64,000 nt of DNA from Urophycis tenuis (taxonomy: Eukaryota > Chordata > Actinopteri > Gadiformes > Phycidae). Made by a program: the position numbers and the translations under genes. Below the pieces are notes generated by a model, which worked only from the letters and a program-made list of their open reading frames with translations, was not told where the DNA came from and did no database searches. Below, piece by piece: positions 37,168 to 55,730 of this stretch. Position 1 is the stretch's first letter. Each line of letters starts with the position of its first letter. The stretch spans positions 1,782,081 through 1,846,080 of the forward strand of contig JAXIVH010000018.1 in assembly GCA_036785325.1 (NCBI GenBank). The letters run 5' to 3'.

Positions 37168-39172
37168 TCATGCTGTGGCGTCCTGCTTGACCCGCTGGCT
37201 CCTGGCCTTGTACACCTCGATCAGCAGGTCCTTCACGTACTGGATCTCACGCTCCACCGACTCCGCTTTGTCCCGCAACTCGCGGTTGCGGCCTTCCAGA
37301 CCCTGCAGCTGCTCCTCCAGGGTGTCCAGCTCCGCCCGCTTCCGCTGGCGGTACCTGCAGCGCCAGGGGAGGGAAGAAAACCCAACAGCGTTAAAGATGA
37401 CGACACGGAAACCCTTGTTTGGTGTGAGTTGGGGGGGGGAGGGGGGCGGGGGAGTACATGAAGGTACAATACCTGTGAGCGGCAGTTTTGTTCTGGTCTC
37501 TCTTCTTCTGCTTGCGTTCCCCGCCCTCAAACGGGAGGTGCAGGTCCAGCTCGTACTTCACAGCACAGTGGTCGTCGGTCAGACTGCAGCCGTGCCTGCG
37601 GTCCGGCGACTCGGGGCCCAGGCTCTCTCTGGTCATCAGCAGGTAGTCTGGGGCCTGGTCCTCCGCGAAGCCGCAGCGCGGGTCAGCGTGCTGCTCCACC
37701 TGCAGGCCTTCCGACTTGACTTGCTCGCTGATGTTGGTGAGGAAGCTCTGGTAGTCTTCGGAGGGCAGGGAAGGCGGCAGGAAGCACCCGGCCCCGACGC
37801 CCGGCGCCTTCCAAGAGAGGCCGGCCTTGGGGGCCTCGGCGGCCGTCTTGACGTTGCCCAGCGCCTCGGCTTGACCCGCCGCGCCGATCTCCCGCCTCCC
37901 GCCACCGTACGACAGCAGGTCCTCCTTCTTATGGGACCCGTGGAGGGCGCCGTCGCAGGGAAACCCTCCGGCGGCGGCGGCGGCATCGTCGACGACCTTC
38001 CCGCCGCCCTGGATCTCCTGAACCAAACAGTAGCTCTTCTCTTCTCTGGGGGGGACGGGGAACCTCAACTCCACGGCGCTGCCCAGGCAGTAGCCCCTCT
38101 CCGCCGCCTGCTCTTCCTCCACAAAGCCATAGTTTCCATTGAAGGTCACCGATGAACTACCTGAGTTGTTGCCTTTGGAGCCCCATAAGCTATTGTCGTA
38201 CTCCTCGGCTAGCCGCGCCCCGTCGGGAACTCTTTTGCGACCACACCCGCTCGGACGGCTGCAACTGTACGGGGCGTGTCTGGGAATTTTGGAGCGGCCA
38301 ATGATGGGACCACCACAGACGCTCAGCAGGTCCACTTCTCCCGTTGCCAGGGTAACAGGGAGAGAGCTGGAGTCCAATTGGTTTGAAGGGGCGCCTGGCG
38401 CATAGGGTGACGGGTGGCAGCATGGCTGAGGGGCGACAGGCGCGGCGGCTTTGTCGCATTTTCCAAACTTTGGCCCCTTCTCCGGCAGGGGCTCCGAGAG
38501 GAAGTAGTCCTCCAGCTGTGCCAGCTCCTCCTGCAGCAGAGAGGTCATGACCTCCAGGTCGGAGGGCACCTGGTTGTCATTGTGGAGGGGTGAGGGGGGG
38601 AGGGAGGCGTTGGGAGGGGAGGGGGGGTTGGGGAGGTACGAGGAGAAATCAACTTCTTCTGTCATCCAGTCTGAGAAACCATCACCTATAGGGGAGGGAA
38701 AAAAGAGAGAAAAGGTAAGGTCATTGATCTCTGCGACTTATCAGCAAAAACAAAAACAAAAAGTTGACAAAACAGCGCGAGATGTGAAATAACGAACAGA
38801 ATCACAATCATGCAACGTTGCTGAAATGATATGCTGCTGGAGAAAATGTTCAAAAAAATCAAAGCGATCGAAGGAAGTGATGAAAATAATTAGTGGTAGT
38901 AGTTAGTGGCGACATTGCTATAGATCCCACATAGCTCGTTTACTACTTACTGGTCTAGGGGAGGAATGTGCTGCAGTGCCGTGCCCACCTGAAATGGGGA
39001 AAATAAAAAAGCATACTTCGAGCAACTCACCAATTAAGTGCTGACTCTCCTCTGACACCTCCCCCCTGCACCCCTGTGATTGGTTGAGGTTAGCCTGTGG
39101 GTGAGCGAGAGCGAGGGGGTCTGCCGGGCAGACACGAAGTGTCTTCCAGACAGGAGCCGACGCTGCGATCAT
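37168..39172 (-). CDS. atf5: ATF5 bZIP transcription factor
   Basis: Three coding exons on the minus strand: 39172-39031, 38685-37473, 37354-37168, joined in frame (ATTG|GTGAT and CACAG|GTACCG), 513 codons. Residues ~48-60 (GDGFSDWMTEEVDF) and the following acidic block (DLEVMTSLLQEELAQLEDYF) match the ATF5 activation region. The C-terminal bZIP (~438-505) has basic region KKRDQNKTAAHRYRQRKRAE split by the last intron, then a leucine-zipper region with VEREIQYVKDLLIEVYKARS, closer to ATF5 than ATF4. Known role: nuclear factor induced translationally by eIF2-alpha kinases and linked to mitochondrial and ER stress and neural progenitors. It is longer than human ATF5 (282 aa); the extra length is a low-complexity centre. 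The first 47 residues are family-like but the start codon is the least certain part. Confidence 0.93.
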
Positions 39173-39215
39173 TTTGCCTCTTGTTGGTGTTTTGATTCAG
39201 TCCAAGTGTGAGCAT
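39090..39215 (-). promoter_or_regulatory. atf5 inhibitory-type uORF overlapping the main start codon
   Basis: An ATG at 39215-39213 opens a 41-codon frame (MLTLGLNQNTNKRQ...) that stops at 39090, 80 nt beyond the atf5 ATG at 39172, in a different frame. A long uORF overlapping the main start out of frame is the hallmark uORF2 arrangement of vertebrate ATF4 and ATF5, used for delayed reinitiation when eIF2-alpha is phosphorylated. Upstream sequence CCTGCTCACAG could be the splice acceptor of this leader exon. Length differs from the ~59 codons known in mammals. Confidence 0.65.
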
Positions 39216-40067
39216 GTGCTGTGAGCAGGCAGGGTCTGACAGATGTGGTGCCTCCGACTGCAGGGCTGGATGAGCATAATGAAACCTAGCAGGGACACAT
39301 TTGGCGGGGAAGTCCATTATGACGACGTCTCGACAAAATACACGTGCACGATTCAACCTGCAATGTGGGACAACTGTGGATTTCGACGTTTTTTTTTTTT
39401 TTTTCGTGAGAGGGTGGCATGCCGGCTCGTATATGCTAAGGCTTCCTACACGAAGGCATGCACTGCAGAGTTGAGACTGATTTGACTAGAAATATCAAAC
39501 ATTTTCTATTCAAGGAAAACAAAATACATTGAGTGAGTATCATTTTGAATGTTATTTTGTCTTCTGTTCCGCAATGTCAAGCAGAACACAAATGCAAACA
39601 GATGTTTTTTTCCATTAACCTTTATTTTTTAAAGGGACTTAAGGCATCCCAGGGGAAATGCCGCCCATGTGATGTCAAGGGAGTGATCTGAACTATGACG
39701 TTGTCATGGAACAACTGTTGATGACCCCAATAAACTCTCCAAACCGTTTAAGTGCGCAGATCCAATTAGCTACTTAAGTTCGTAAGTTCCTATTGTAGCA
39801 AACATTGGCTGGTCTATTTAAACGTCTCTTTTTAATTTTTTTCTAAAACAACATTGAAAAAAAGTATTTTGTGAAGACGTCCCAGATGGTCACCAGTAAA
39901 TAAAAAAACTAGAATAGACATTTCACAGATTAACGTACAACTTTATATTTTAAAGATTTTACACTTGACATCAAGTTCATAATGAAAGCTGTCGGGTTTG
40001 CCATCACTGCTTCAATTGAGAGGAATAAACAATTTGCAACATTAACTTAACTGTACTCTAAACATTA

Positions 40068-40300
40068 CATCAGTAAAAAAAAATCACGTTAACAAACTAT
40101 CACGAGAGTAAGTAAACAGCGTATCAAAGTAAAAGTCCCAAACAGAACCAAAGGAAGTTGAACTTACTCCATTCTGGCGGAAAAAAACGTAGTGCTGCAC
40201 TTGGGGTGCGTTGCGAAAGCAAAGCACGGGTTCTCTTCGGGTTCGGCTTCTTCAAGAATTAAAGAGACATTTTGCCCATGGTATCCGTTCACTTATTGAG
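40068..40300 (-). other. Candidate atf5 untranslated first exon, promoter region upstream
   Basis: On the minus strand a good donor (GA|GTAAGT) ends a candidate exon at 40168. Just before it lies ATGGA, so a tiny uORF would begin at 40172 and cross the junction. If joined to the acceptor near 39219 it would read ATG GAC ACA and stop before the atf5 ATG, which fits a short uORF1. The exon's 5' end is unknown; the GC-richer stretch 40300-40480 is the likely promoter. This is inferred from motifs only. Confidence 0.4.
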
Positions 40301-41646
40301 AAGACTAGAAAGGCTGTTGCTTTGTTGTGAACTACTCGACGAATGAGGTAGTGTTGGTCGGGAGTGAGCCTCGGCTCATTCACACCCAGCAACCAACCGC
40401 GTCAGGGGGATGAGCCGTGCTGTGGATCCCTCCGCCCCTCCTCTCGCTACCAAAACACCCTGCTGGCGTTCCGCATGTCTGCCTTGACTTTGAACAATGG
40501 TAAGAGGATATAGCTGAGATGTAAAGAGCGAGTGAACCGGCGCGCTGCCATACACCGCACAAAAGAAGTAGCTAACGTAATCATTACACGTAATACATAT
40601 ATATTGCTTTATTTTCTCGGACGCGTTCCGTGGATGCCCAAGCGCTGCTGCTGCTGCTGCTGTTGTTTTTGTTGTTGTTGTGGTTGTTCGTGAAGGGAAC
40701 TATTTGATTCATTCAGCGTGGAAGCCCTGTGTGTGTTTTTTTTCTATTGCATCTTAGTTGCATCAGTGGTCCAGGCAATAAGCTATTCGCTAGTCGCGCG
40801 GAGAGTTTTGCTCTCTGATTGGCTGAGAGGGATACAGGTCCGCTGTGATTGGATGATAGTAGGCAAGGCAAAGCATCGCTCTCCAAATGTGCACATGTTC
40901 CATGTAAACAGAGTATAGCAACAGTGCCTCACTTTTCCAATGTTGGGAAGGGATGCAGTGACTTTGTGGTAATCAAACAAAAGAGCTGACAGTTGGCCAA
41001 AGCATATTGTTCAGTATGATATGATAATGTGTAATATAATGTCAATAATATGTAATAATGTGTAGAATTGTAAAGCAGATAAAGTACGATGCTAATATAA
41101 TATTTAAGATCATGTAATATACACACTTTAAAAGTAGTGAAAAAAGGTTAAATATGCTATGTCTGTACCTGTGTACAGTTAAACGTAAACATGGTCGACA
41201 CATCTAAGGATCTTTAAACAATCTACCACTGACATTATTGTTATGTTATTGTTATGTTATTATATGTTATGAGATATCAGCCTATATAATATTTACATAT
41301 ATACATAACATTTGTTGGGCTATGTGTGGGGATGTACTGTATGTATTGTATTGGATTCACAGGTTACTCAAGACAGAACTGCTTAGCCCATGGAAAAAAG
41401 TAAGGCAGTAGGAAATGCACCGGTTGAACCCTGGGTTCTTCTGAGAGACGCGGCTGGGCGGCAGCTAGCGGCTAACGAGGGCCTATAACAAGTAAGGAAG
41501 AAGAAGAAAGCTTTGTTTTTCTCCTTTCAGCAAATCCTGAAGCTGAACGAGCCGCTCTCTTGTTGCTATAGTAATAGCGGACACTGCCCCCTATTTTAGA
41601 CTTGTTTTCTGGTGGCTGTTGCCATGGGATTTACAAGACACCTCCT

Positions 41647-41649
<3 letters not shown>

Positions 41650-41694
<45 letters not shown>

Positions 41695-41779
41695 ACTCTC
41701 TCTCTCTCTCTCGCTTGCTCTCCTTTCTTCACTGTCTCTCTCTCTCTCTCGTTCTCTCACTCTCTTTCTCACACACACA

Positions 41780-41838
<59 letters not shown>
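41650..41838. repeat. (CT)n and (AC)n compound microsatellite
   Basis: CT repeats with short breaks to about 41768, then AC repeats to 41838. Confidence 0.96.
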
Positions 41839-41839
<1 letters not shown>

Positions 41840-42422
41840 ATAATCATCTCTTTTTAACCGTCTCTGTCTCTCTCTAATGTTTTCTCCGTCTTTGCCCTTT
41901 AACCCCTCCATTGAGTTTCATTTTTGCTGAGTTTCATCTCATTATTATATCATGAGCATTATTATATTATGAACGTATTTGAATATTTTTTAACTGAATG
42001 TTGATCAGAGTCAGGGATTTTTGAATAACCGGCGCCCACTGGCTGCCGAACTCATTTCTTAATGACCGAATTCCACTTTGAATCGCCTGGCGTGAATTCA
42101 ATAAGCGGCCGGCCCACGCCGTGTTCTCAAACAAACCTCAACTCCCCCGAAAAAAAACATCCTGGAGAATTTCCCTGAAAAGCGTCTCAAGCCCACACGC
42201 CCTTGCCGCCGTGCGTCCACATCAACCTATTCTGAAAAGCCCCGTGGAACTGTGTCACAGATATTCTCGCTGTTCAGCAAAACTCCCTTCAGTGTAACCA
42301 ACACTTTTCCCGCCCGCACCGCCACTGCCGGCCGCTCCAGTGGTGGTGGTGGTGGTGGTGGGGTAGGAAACCTGATGCAATCCCCACGTATGTGCTGGTA
42401 ACGGAGAGAGAGGCTTGAGACG

Positions 42423-42424
42423 GC

Positions 42425-42455
<31 letters not shown>

Positions 42456-42459
42456 GCAG

Positions 42460-42506
<47 letters not shown>

Positions 42507-42507
42507 C
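42423..42507. repeat. (GCA)n trinucleotide repeat
   Basis: About 28 GCA units with three interruptions (CTAGCA, ACCAGC, AACAGC). No surrounding exon is supported, so it is not treated as a polyglutamine tract. Confidence 0.95.
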
Positions 42508-42593
42508 GGCTCGACGGTCTCCCAGGAATATGCAGACTCTCCTCTCTCTGCCGATGTTAATTGGTCCACTGAGGACCTGGCTGTTTTGCGCCG

Positions 42594-42670
42594 TGTGTGT
42601 GCATATGTGTGCATACGTGTGTGTGTGTGTGTGTGTCTGTGTGTGTGTGTCTGTGTGTGTGTGTGTTTGT

Positions 42671-42710
<40 letters not shown>

Positions 42711-42713
42711 ATT

Positions 42714-42764
<51 letters not shown>

Positions 42765-42790
42765 GTGCATTTGTGTGCGTGTGTGTGTGT
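42594..42790. repeat. GT-rich microsatellite
   Basis: About 195 bp of GT repeats with a duplicated ~60-bp segment: GCATTTGTGTGC occurs at 42709 and 42767. Confidence 0.95.
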
Positions 42791-43126
42791 GTTAGAAGGA
42801 GCTCAAGGTGTTTAAAGTACACGGTGAATGCTGATGTGGTTCCCGTGTTTGTCCTCAGCAGACACTCGGTTTCCTGTGTCAATAACTGTGGAGGGAGAAG
42901 GAAAAAAAACAAAAAAAAACTAAACCTATGACTTGAGCGTCTTGATCACAGGCTGGATGTGTCTCTCGGCACCACGGGGTCGGCTTCTTTTAAATACCTT
43001 TCTGGGTCCGCGGCTTTTGGACCCTAATCACTATCATCCATCAGATCTTCTGGCGAGGGCAGACAAAGTTCAAAACAGGACAAACGGGAAGACCACCTCC
43101 CCCTCTTTCCCACAACACACACACAC

Positions 43127-43168
<42 letters not shown>

Positions 43169-43806
43169 GTGCAAGTACGCACACACGCTGAACTCCCATT
43201 TACCACACTGGCATAATAATGCAGTCCATCTGCAGGCCAAGACTTGCCATTAATTCACACAGACACAGACGCACACACACACACACACACACGCACGCAT
43301 GCATCCAAACGCACACAGACGCGCGCGCACACACACACACATTGTGTTTATTGTCTCCAGATTGTCTGCCAGCTGAAGAGTCAAGCAGCAGAAGCCGCAT
43401 GCCAAGTGCATGTATGGCACAAGCGCGGTTGCAGCGCCATTTCATCATTGTCTCTCTCAGAATGCATTGTCCTTAACTTCTGCCCCCCCCCTTTAAAAAA
43501 AAAACACCAGTGGGAAAGAAGCATGTTTGCCGGCTCTACACCCTGGGTCAAAGTCACGCGGGATTTGTGGGATTTTAGCATCGCCTAATGATTTCCCGTT
43601 TGCGCGTGCGGCGCGCGTGAGACTTCGGGCTCGAGCATTGAACTCCAGACAAAATAAAAAACATGCGCACGCACGTTGCGGATTGATATGCGCAACGCGT
43701 TTGGATTTCACGCTGGCTTCTTCGTGCTCAGACGGGCACTGGCGCCGCCGCCGCCGCCGCCGCCGCCAGCCAGCCGGGGATCAGCCGGCCGGCGCCAGAG
43801 ACGGAG

Positions 43807-43853
<47 letters not shown>

Positions 43854-45537
43854 GGTCGACCGGGGGAGCGGGGTTATTTGGTATCAACACGGTAAATTAG
43901 AGGCATCTGACTGGGCCGTATGCCACAGCTTGTTATCCGCGCTCCGCCGGGACCGCGGCGACATGAGAGGCGAGATGAGTCTCCAAATGGCCTGGAGAGT
44001 CACACGTGACCCCCGGGGGGCTCGTCTGCTCAGCAGAAGAAGAGCGCTCTCTGGTCGTGAAGGCCCGCCGTGGCGTCAGATGGAAGTGGTGGTAATGCGT
44101 TCCCCAGACGGCCTCCCTCTTTGTCGCCCGTAAAGAGACGAGGCGCCGGGCTTTATCGTCGGGGTTGCCACGGTGACGCGATATTTGTTTGGTTGTTGTT
44201 TTTTTGTTTTTTTTAAAAGTGTGGACGCTCAGGTGGGCTGCTGAGGATGCGTCTCCCGGGCGGGTGGTGGTGGTGGTCTGTGTCATTAGGGTTCGTCCAG
44301 GTGAGCCAGGCCAGGCCCGACCCCCCTCTCTCCAGCTGAGACCCCCCCCCCCCCACCCACCCCCCCCCCCAGCACCCTCGGGTGTCCGCTCACCTGACGA
44401 GCCTCCTTCTGCGCGACGTTCTCGTCACAGCGTAACAATGACAGTTTTATCACGTCAGACCACGGTCGTTGTCTGCCGAACAACAGATGAGCAATTCCTT
44501 CTGGTTTTTGCTGGTGGTTTTTTTTTAACCCACAGATGAGCAACAATGGGTTTTTTTTTATCTTCACAATAAAACAATTCTTCACGGAGCATCAATAACA
44601 TTTTCATTGGTTATTTTAAATGTTTTATATATATATATATCTTTATACACACACTCAAAATGAATTTTCAATGCTTCTCAACAACAAATCGATACAGAAG
44701 CATATAGGTATCTTATTCACATAGTGGAAGACAACATTGGTATCGAACAGCACTTTGAGCTGGTGATGAAGTGAAATGAGAACACCTCTCTTGTTCAGGT
44801 CTGGCTGTTGTACTGTGTTGTTATTTTTTTATTGAGATTGTGTATCAAATTTCCTGGTTCTGCTTCATTCCCTCAGGTAGTTTTCTTATTTTGTTTACTA
44901 ATAATTTTCCCGCTCGCCATGAAATTAGACAACATGTCTCTTTTGTTCTGCCTGATTTGTTTACTATCGATGCTAATCCACTTGAAAGACGGCCTGCTTT
45001 TTTTTTTCTTCCTCTTTTAGACTTCATTCATAATAAGACACATTTGTTTGAAGAAATGCACATTGATAACAAACACATCACAACAAACACATCACAAACG
45101 AAAGCTGTTTTTCCTCATTAATGACGAATAAAGCCGCTTTCATTTGGGATGTGTTTGCTGGATAACACCTAAACACACACACACACACACACAGTGTGCG
45201 TCTGTAACACAATTCCCCCTTTGTTCTCCCTTAATTACTCTTTACTCAGATCTGGTTAAACACAACTTTACATTAGGGAGTGTCAAGCCTTGCGTCCACT
45301 AATGATGATTTAAAAAGGCCGGATAAAAAGAAACAGAGTAAAGTGATCCTGCAACATGCTGCGGTCGGCTGTATGGGAGCAACGTCTTCATTTACTTACT
45401 CTTATCTTTTGACATGTTTTTTTCCACTCCCATAACATCTCCCATTAATATTAATACCACCTTCTGTTAGATCATGCTCACATTCAGGTCATCGTATTAT
45501 TATTTATTTGCTGCAAAGACCTGGGGGCTAATACCCA

Positions 45538-45585
<48 letters not shown>

Positions 45586-46577
45586 TTTGCATGTGTGTAT
45601 ACACATGTCTGTGTGCATATGTGAGCATGTGTGTGTGTGTGTGTGTGTTGTGCATGCATGGGGTGTGTATGTGTGTGAGTTGGGGTTTGGATACATATGT
45701 GTGTGTATATGTGCGCATATCCGTGTGCATATACATAAGTGTTGACGTGTATGTGTGTGTGGGGGGGGGGGGATGCTTGTGTGCGTGTATAGACCTTTGT
45801 GTGGGTATATGTGGGCATATCTTTTCATGAATATGTAAATGTGTGTGTGTGTGTGTGCACACGCGTGTATAAGTGTGTGAATATGCATGAGGGTCTTGAC
45901 GTGTTTGAATGCATGTGTGTGCATCCACACCTATTCCTGTGTGTATGCGCACACGCGGGGCGGCTAGAGTAAACTCTGGCCCTGCTACTAATCTATAATT
46001 CACCGGCCAAGGCAGGGTCTCAGACAGACAAACACACACACACACAGACAAACACACACACACACACACACACACAGACAGACATACACACACACAGACA
46101 CACACACACACACACAAACACACAACCCCTTACTGCTGATTGCTCCACCAGCCTCCCAGGACCGGCTGTGACCTTGGCCGCTCTTCAAGGTCACACGTCT
46201 TCCTCTCATGTTCAAACAGCTCAACAGAAGAAGAGGAGGCCGGCCCACAGACGCCCCCGGTGTCAAGTGGGGAGTCAGCGGGGGGGCCCGGCGGGTTTGA
46301 ACTGAGCTCACAGGGCGGCGGTGATGTTCTGGGTTTGAAGTGAATGAAGAGACGTTGTAAGTGTTCACCTGGGGCGCTGGAAGTTAACAGGGGCCTCGCC
46401 TCAACCGCTACGCTACGTAGCATGCTAAGGACGCCGCGCGGGCTCCACGGCTGGTTAGCGTGGCAGCGATGGCTGCCATGAATGGATTGGTAGTCGCTGT
46501 GGAAGTGGAGTTCACACAGGGAAAGTGTGATATAGGGAATATAGTTAGCATCATGCACACACTCACGCATGTGTGGC

Positions 46578-46608
<31 letters not shown>

Positions 46609-46619
46609 ATGAAGTTACA

Positions 46620-47595
46620 GAGGCAAATGCATAATAATAAACATTTATTTAGGAGATGAGTGATGGCAGTGTTACAATATGACTGTAAGTGTATATAAAG
46701 TGTATATATTACATTTATAACAAGATTTCAGGTTTTTCTTACGCGTGATATTTAAGATGCAGGTTGTTTATTCATCTCAGGAAAGCATTATAAAAACAGT
46801 TTAATGTTTCACTACTTTACAAAAACAAATAGGATAATAAAAAAAAAATGCTGTTTATAATGACCAATATGGCTGTATGTTTCTTTTTTTTTTAATTATT
46901 ACATCTGACGAAAACACAAAAAAAATACAAATCGTATCAAAAAAAAAATCTGAAAAGAAAATAAGCCATAAATACTGTGCTGTAAAATGATGTTAATGCA
47001 AATTTGTGTCACTTTAAGTAGTGTTACACTTTAAGTCCATTATAATGTGTAAGAGACATTTTAAGTATTCTAATAATAATAATAGAAAGTCTATATAATA
47101 CAAATAAAACAGTAATATAATAATAATAGTGATATATTTTGGCATAACAAGCAGTATGTCAGTTGTTTAGTTTGTCTCTCTGTAGACGCTCCTCCATCTC
47201 CCTCCATGAGGATCTGCTCAGAACCAGAACAAGAATCAAGTCTGCTCTCACAGTCTGCTAAGACTGACCGGCGGCACGTCCCCAAAACACAGAGGCCTCG
47301 CTTTCACGCACCATCAAAGAAAGACAGAAAGAAAGAAAGTAGAAATAAAGTGTGAACAACGTTGTGCTGAGGTTCAACAGAGCCGGTCCGTCCGGTCCAT
47401 CCTCTTCCTCTCTGCTCCACCAATCCCATCACCGCAGAGCCGTCCATACTCCAACCCAGTGGCACCCGTGTGCGGTGAAACCACAGGACCATATCTCTCT
47501 CTCTCGCCAAGTTTACATGCCTTGCTCGCCCGCCCCCCGCGCTTCCTCCGCCATGCCCTCTCACAATCCCCCCGGCCGTCAATCAGCGCGGTCCC
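46620..47595 (-). terminator. phldb1-like 3' UTR and poly(A) signal
   Basis: Sequence after the phldb1-like stop codon becomes AT-rich with no ORF of note. On the minus strand AATAAA occurs at about 46648-46643 and again near 46770, giving a 3' UTR of ~0.8-1 kb. The exact end is inferred. Confidence 0.5.
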
Positions 47596-53738
<6,143 letters not shown>

Positions 53739-55099
53739 CTGGAGGAGGGGGGGAGGAGGTGGAGGGGGGAGGTGGAGGGGGAGGGGGAGAGACAGATGGA
53801 GAGAATGAATATATATAATAATAATATAATTATATATAATAAATAATATAGTAACGATAGAGCAGACGGTGGGGGGGGTTGGATGGATAAGGTAATGATA
53901 GACAAATATTTTCATTCCTCATGTCAGGAGAGACACTAGGGGTTTGGTGTTGTATATACTTCTGGTGTCTATATACATATCTACATCTTAGGGGGATTAC
54001 CAGCCTTACTGAAGGTCTAGATACACATCAATGTATGAAGGGTATTACAGTCAAGCTAAATGTCAATAAAAATATGATTGTCTTAGGGGGTATCTTAGGG
54101 GTAAGTGTCTAGATAGATAGAAAAACTTTATTTCCTTAATCTGTCTACATAACTATGCCTCCTCCATGAGGTATTGCTAGTCAAACGATCCACTTCTGTA
54201 AAGCAGACTCTTAAATATAGATTGGTTTTACATTATAAAATTGTAAACAAAGACAAAACGGATTCCCAGTAAATTGAAATATTAGGTTGCCATTTTTATG
54301 CTGGTTTGGTATTTCTTCCAGAACATGAGTAATGGGAGACTCCACTTTTGCCGTTGGTAGGTCAAAACGCAGGTGTTGTTGAGGTGAAACCGTGATGGGG
54401 AACTGTTAGAGGTCTTTAAAGGACAACCAAACCCCCTGACCTCGCCTTTTATCAACCACTTTCTTTTTCTTTTTTCACTCTGAGGCAGGGCTGCGGCTCC
54501 CCCGTCAACAGCCCTGAACCTAGCGAGGGAGCGGTCGAATGCAACCCCACCACCTCACCGAGGGGTTGGTGGGGGGTGGGTGGGGGAGGGGGGGGGGGTG
54601 GTTCTCCTTTAACAGGGAGAAGGGAAGGGAGCATCCATCCATCAGCCATCTCCTGTCTGTGCTGGCCCGGTGTTAACCTGGGCTCCAGCAGTCCCCACTA
54701 TGTTGTAGTGGACCTTCTGGGGGGGAGAGACCGAGACAGAGCCTGGCTGGGACACCAGACTGAAGGGGGTGGAGTTATATCCTGTTTCCCGTTCTGCTAC
54801 ACAGATATTCTACCGAAGAAAACTAATTTGAGTGATGAGCTTCAGAAAGGGATTTTAATAAGAGTGTTTCAACAGTGACTGCTATGCACAATGTGATTTG
54901 AAACCTTACCTTAGACACTTTTATTTTATTTCATTTTTTTACTGTTTACTACTGCTGGCCGGGTTTGTGTTGATAAGTCAATGCTGGTTATAGTCTGTGT
55001 TGTGCTTACAGATCTCCAGCAACATGGCTGGGGCTCAACAAACATGAAGCGAATCAACACGGAACCGTTCACCCAGATTTTAGCTTGTCTGCTACCAGA

Positions 55100-55224
55100 C
55101 TTAAGATGAACCTAAAGTCAGACGTTAGACGAATCTAAAGTCAGACTTCAGACAAACCTAAAGTCAGACGTTAGAAGAATCTAAAGACAGACTTTAAACA
55201 AATAAAGTCAGACATTAGACAAAT
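55100..55224. repeat. ~21-bp tandem repeat at the edge of the assembly gap
   Basis: Five or six units of the form CTAAAGTCAGACGTTAGACGA, alternating TTAGAC and TTCAGAC or TTTAAAC endings, run directly into the N stretch. The gap is therefore probably an unresolved expansion of this repeat. Confidence 0.9.
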
Positions 55225-55424
55225 NNNNNNNNNNNNNNNNNNNNNNNNNNNNNNNNNNNNNNNNNNNNNNNNNNNNNNNNNNNNNNNNNNNNNNNNNNNN
55301 NNNNNNNNNNNNNNNNNNNNNNNNNNNNNNNNNNNNNNNNNNNNNNNNNNNNNNNNNNNNNNNNNNNNNNNNNNNNNNNNNNNNNNNNNNNNNNNNNNNN
55401 NNNNNNNNNNNNNNNNNNNNNNNN
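55225..55424. other. Assembly gap (200 N)
   Basis: Exactly 200 N, a conventional placeholder, so the true length is unknown. A minisatellite flanks it on the left and CT/AC microsatellites on the right. Confidence 1.
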
Positions 55425-55463
55425 CAATATCTCTATCTCTTAATGGCTCTCTTTATCTCCACT

Positions 55464-55510
<47 letters not shown>

Positions 55511-55625
55511 CAAACAGAAACATACACAGACAGACACATGCACACATACAAACACACTCTCTCGCTCTGCACAGACACACACAAACATACACAGACAGAC
55601 AGACAGACTGACAGACACTCTCTCG

Positions 55626-55730
<105 letters not shown>

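Larger units (their letters stand above)
40480..46619. other. Gene-free spacer between atf5 and phldb1-like gene
   Basis: No frame here resembles a protein. Content: a CAG/TTG trinucleotide patch (40645-40690), CT plus AC compound repeat (41650-41838), GCA repeat (42423-42507), GT block (42594-42790), AC tracts (43113-43167, 43265-43345), GCC and CT runs (43741-43850), GT tracts (45540-45655) and AC tracts (46030-46125). A GC-rich stretch (43720-44170) looks CpG-island-like, but no exon was found in it. Confidence 0.55.

Noticed and set aside
37055..38155. 366-codon plus-strand frame
   Set aside because: Antisense shadow of the GC-rich atf5 exons.
42423..42507. CAG/CTG repeat as a polyglutamine-coding tract
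   Set aside because: No flanking exon, splice sites or conserved frame around it.
46130..46570. 146-codon minus-strand frame
   Set aside because: No recognisable domain. It lies beyond the likely phldb1-like 3' end and has ordinary noncoding composition.
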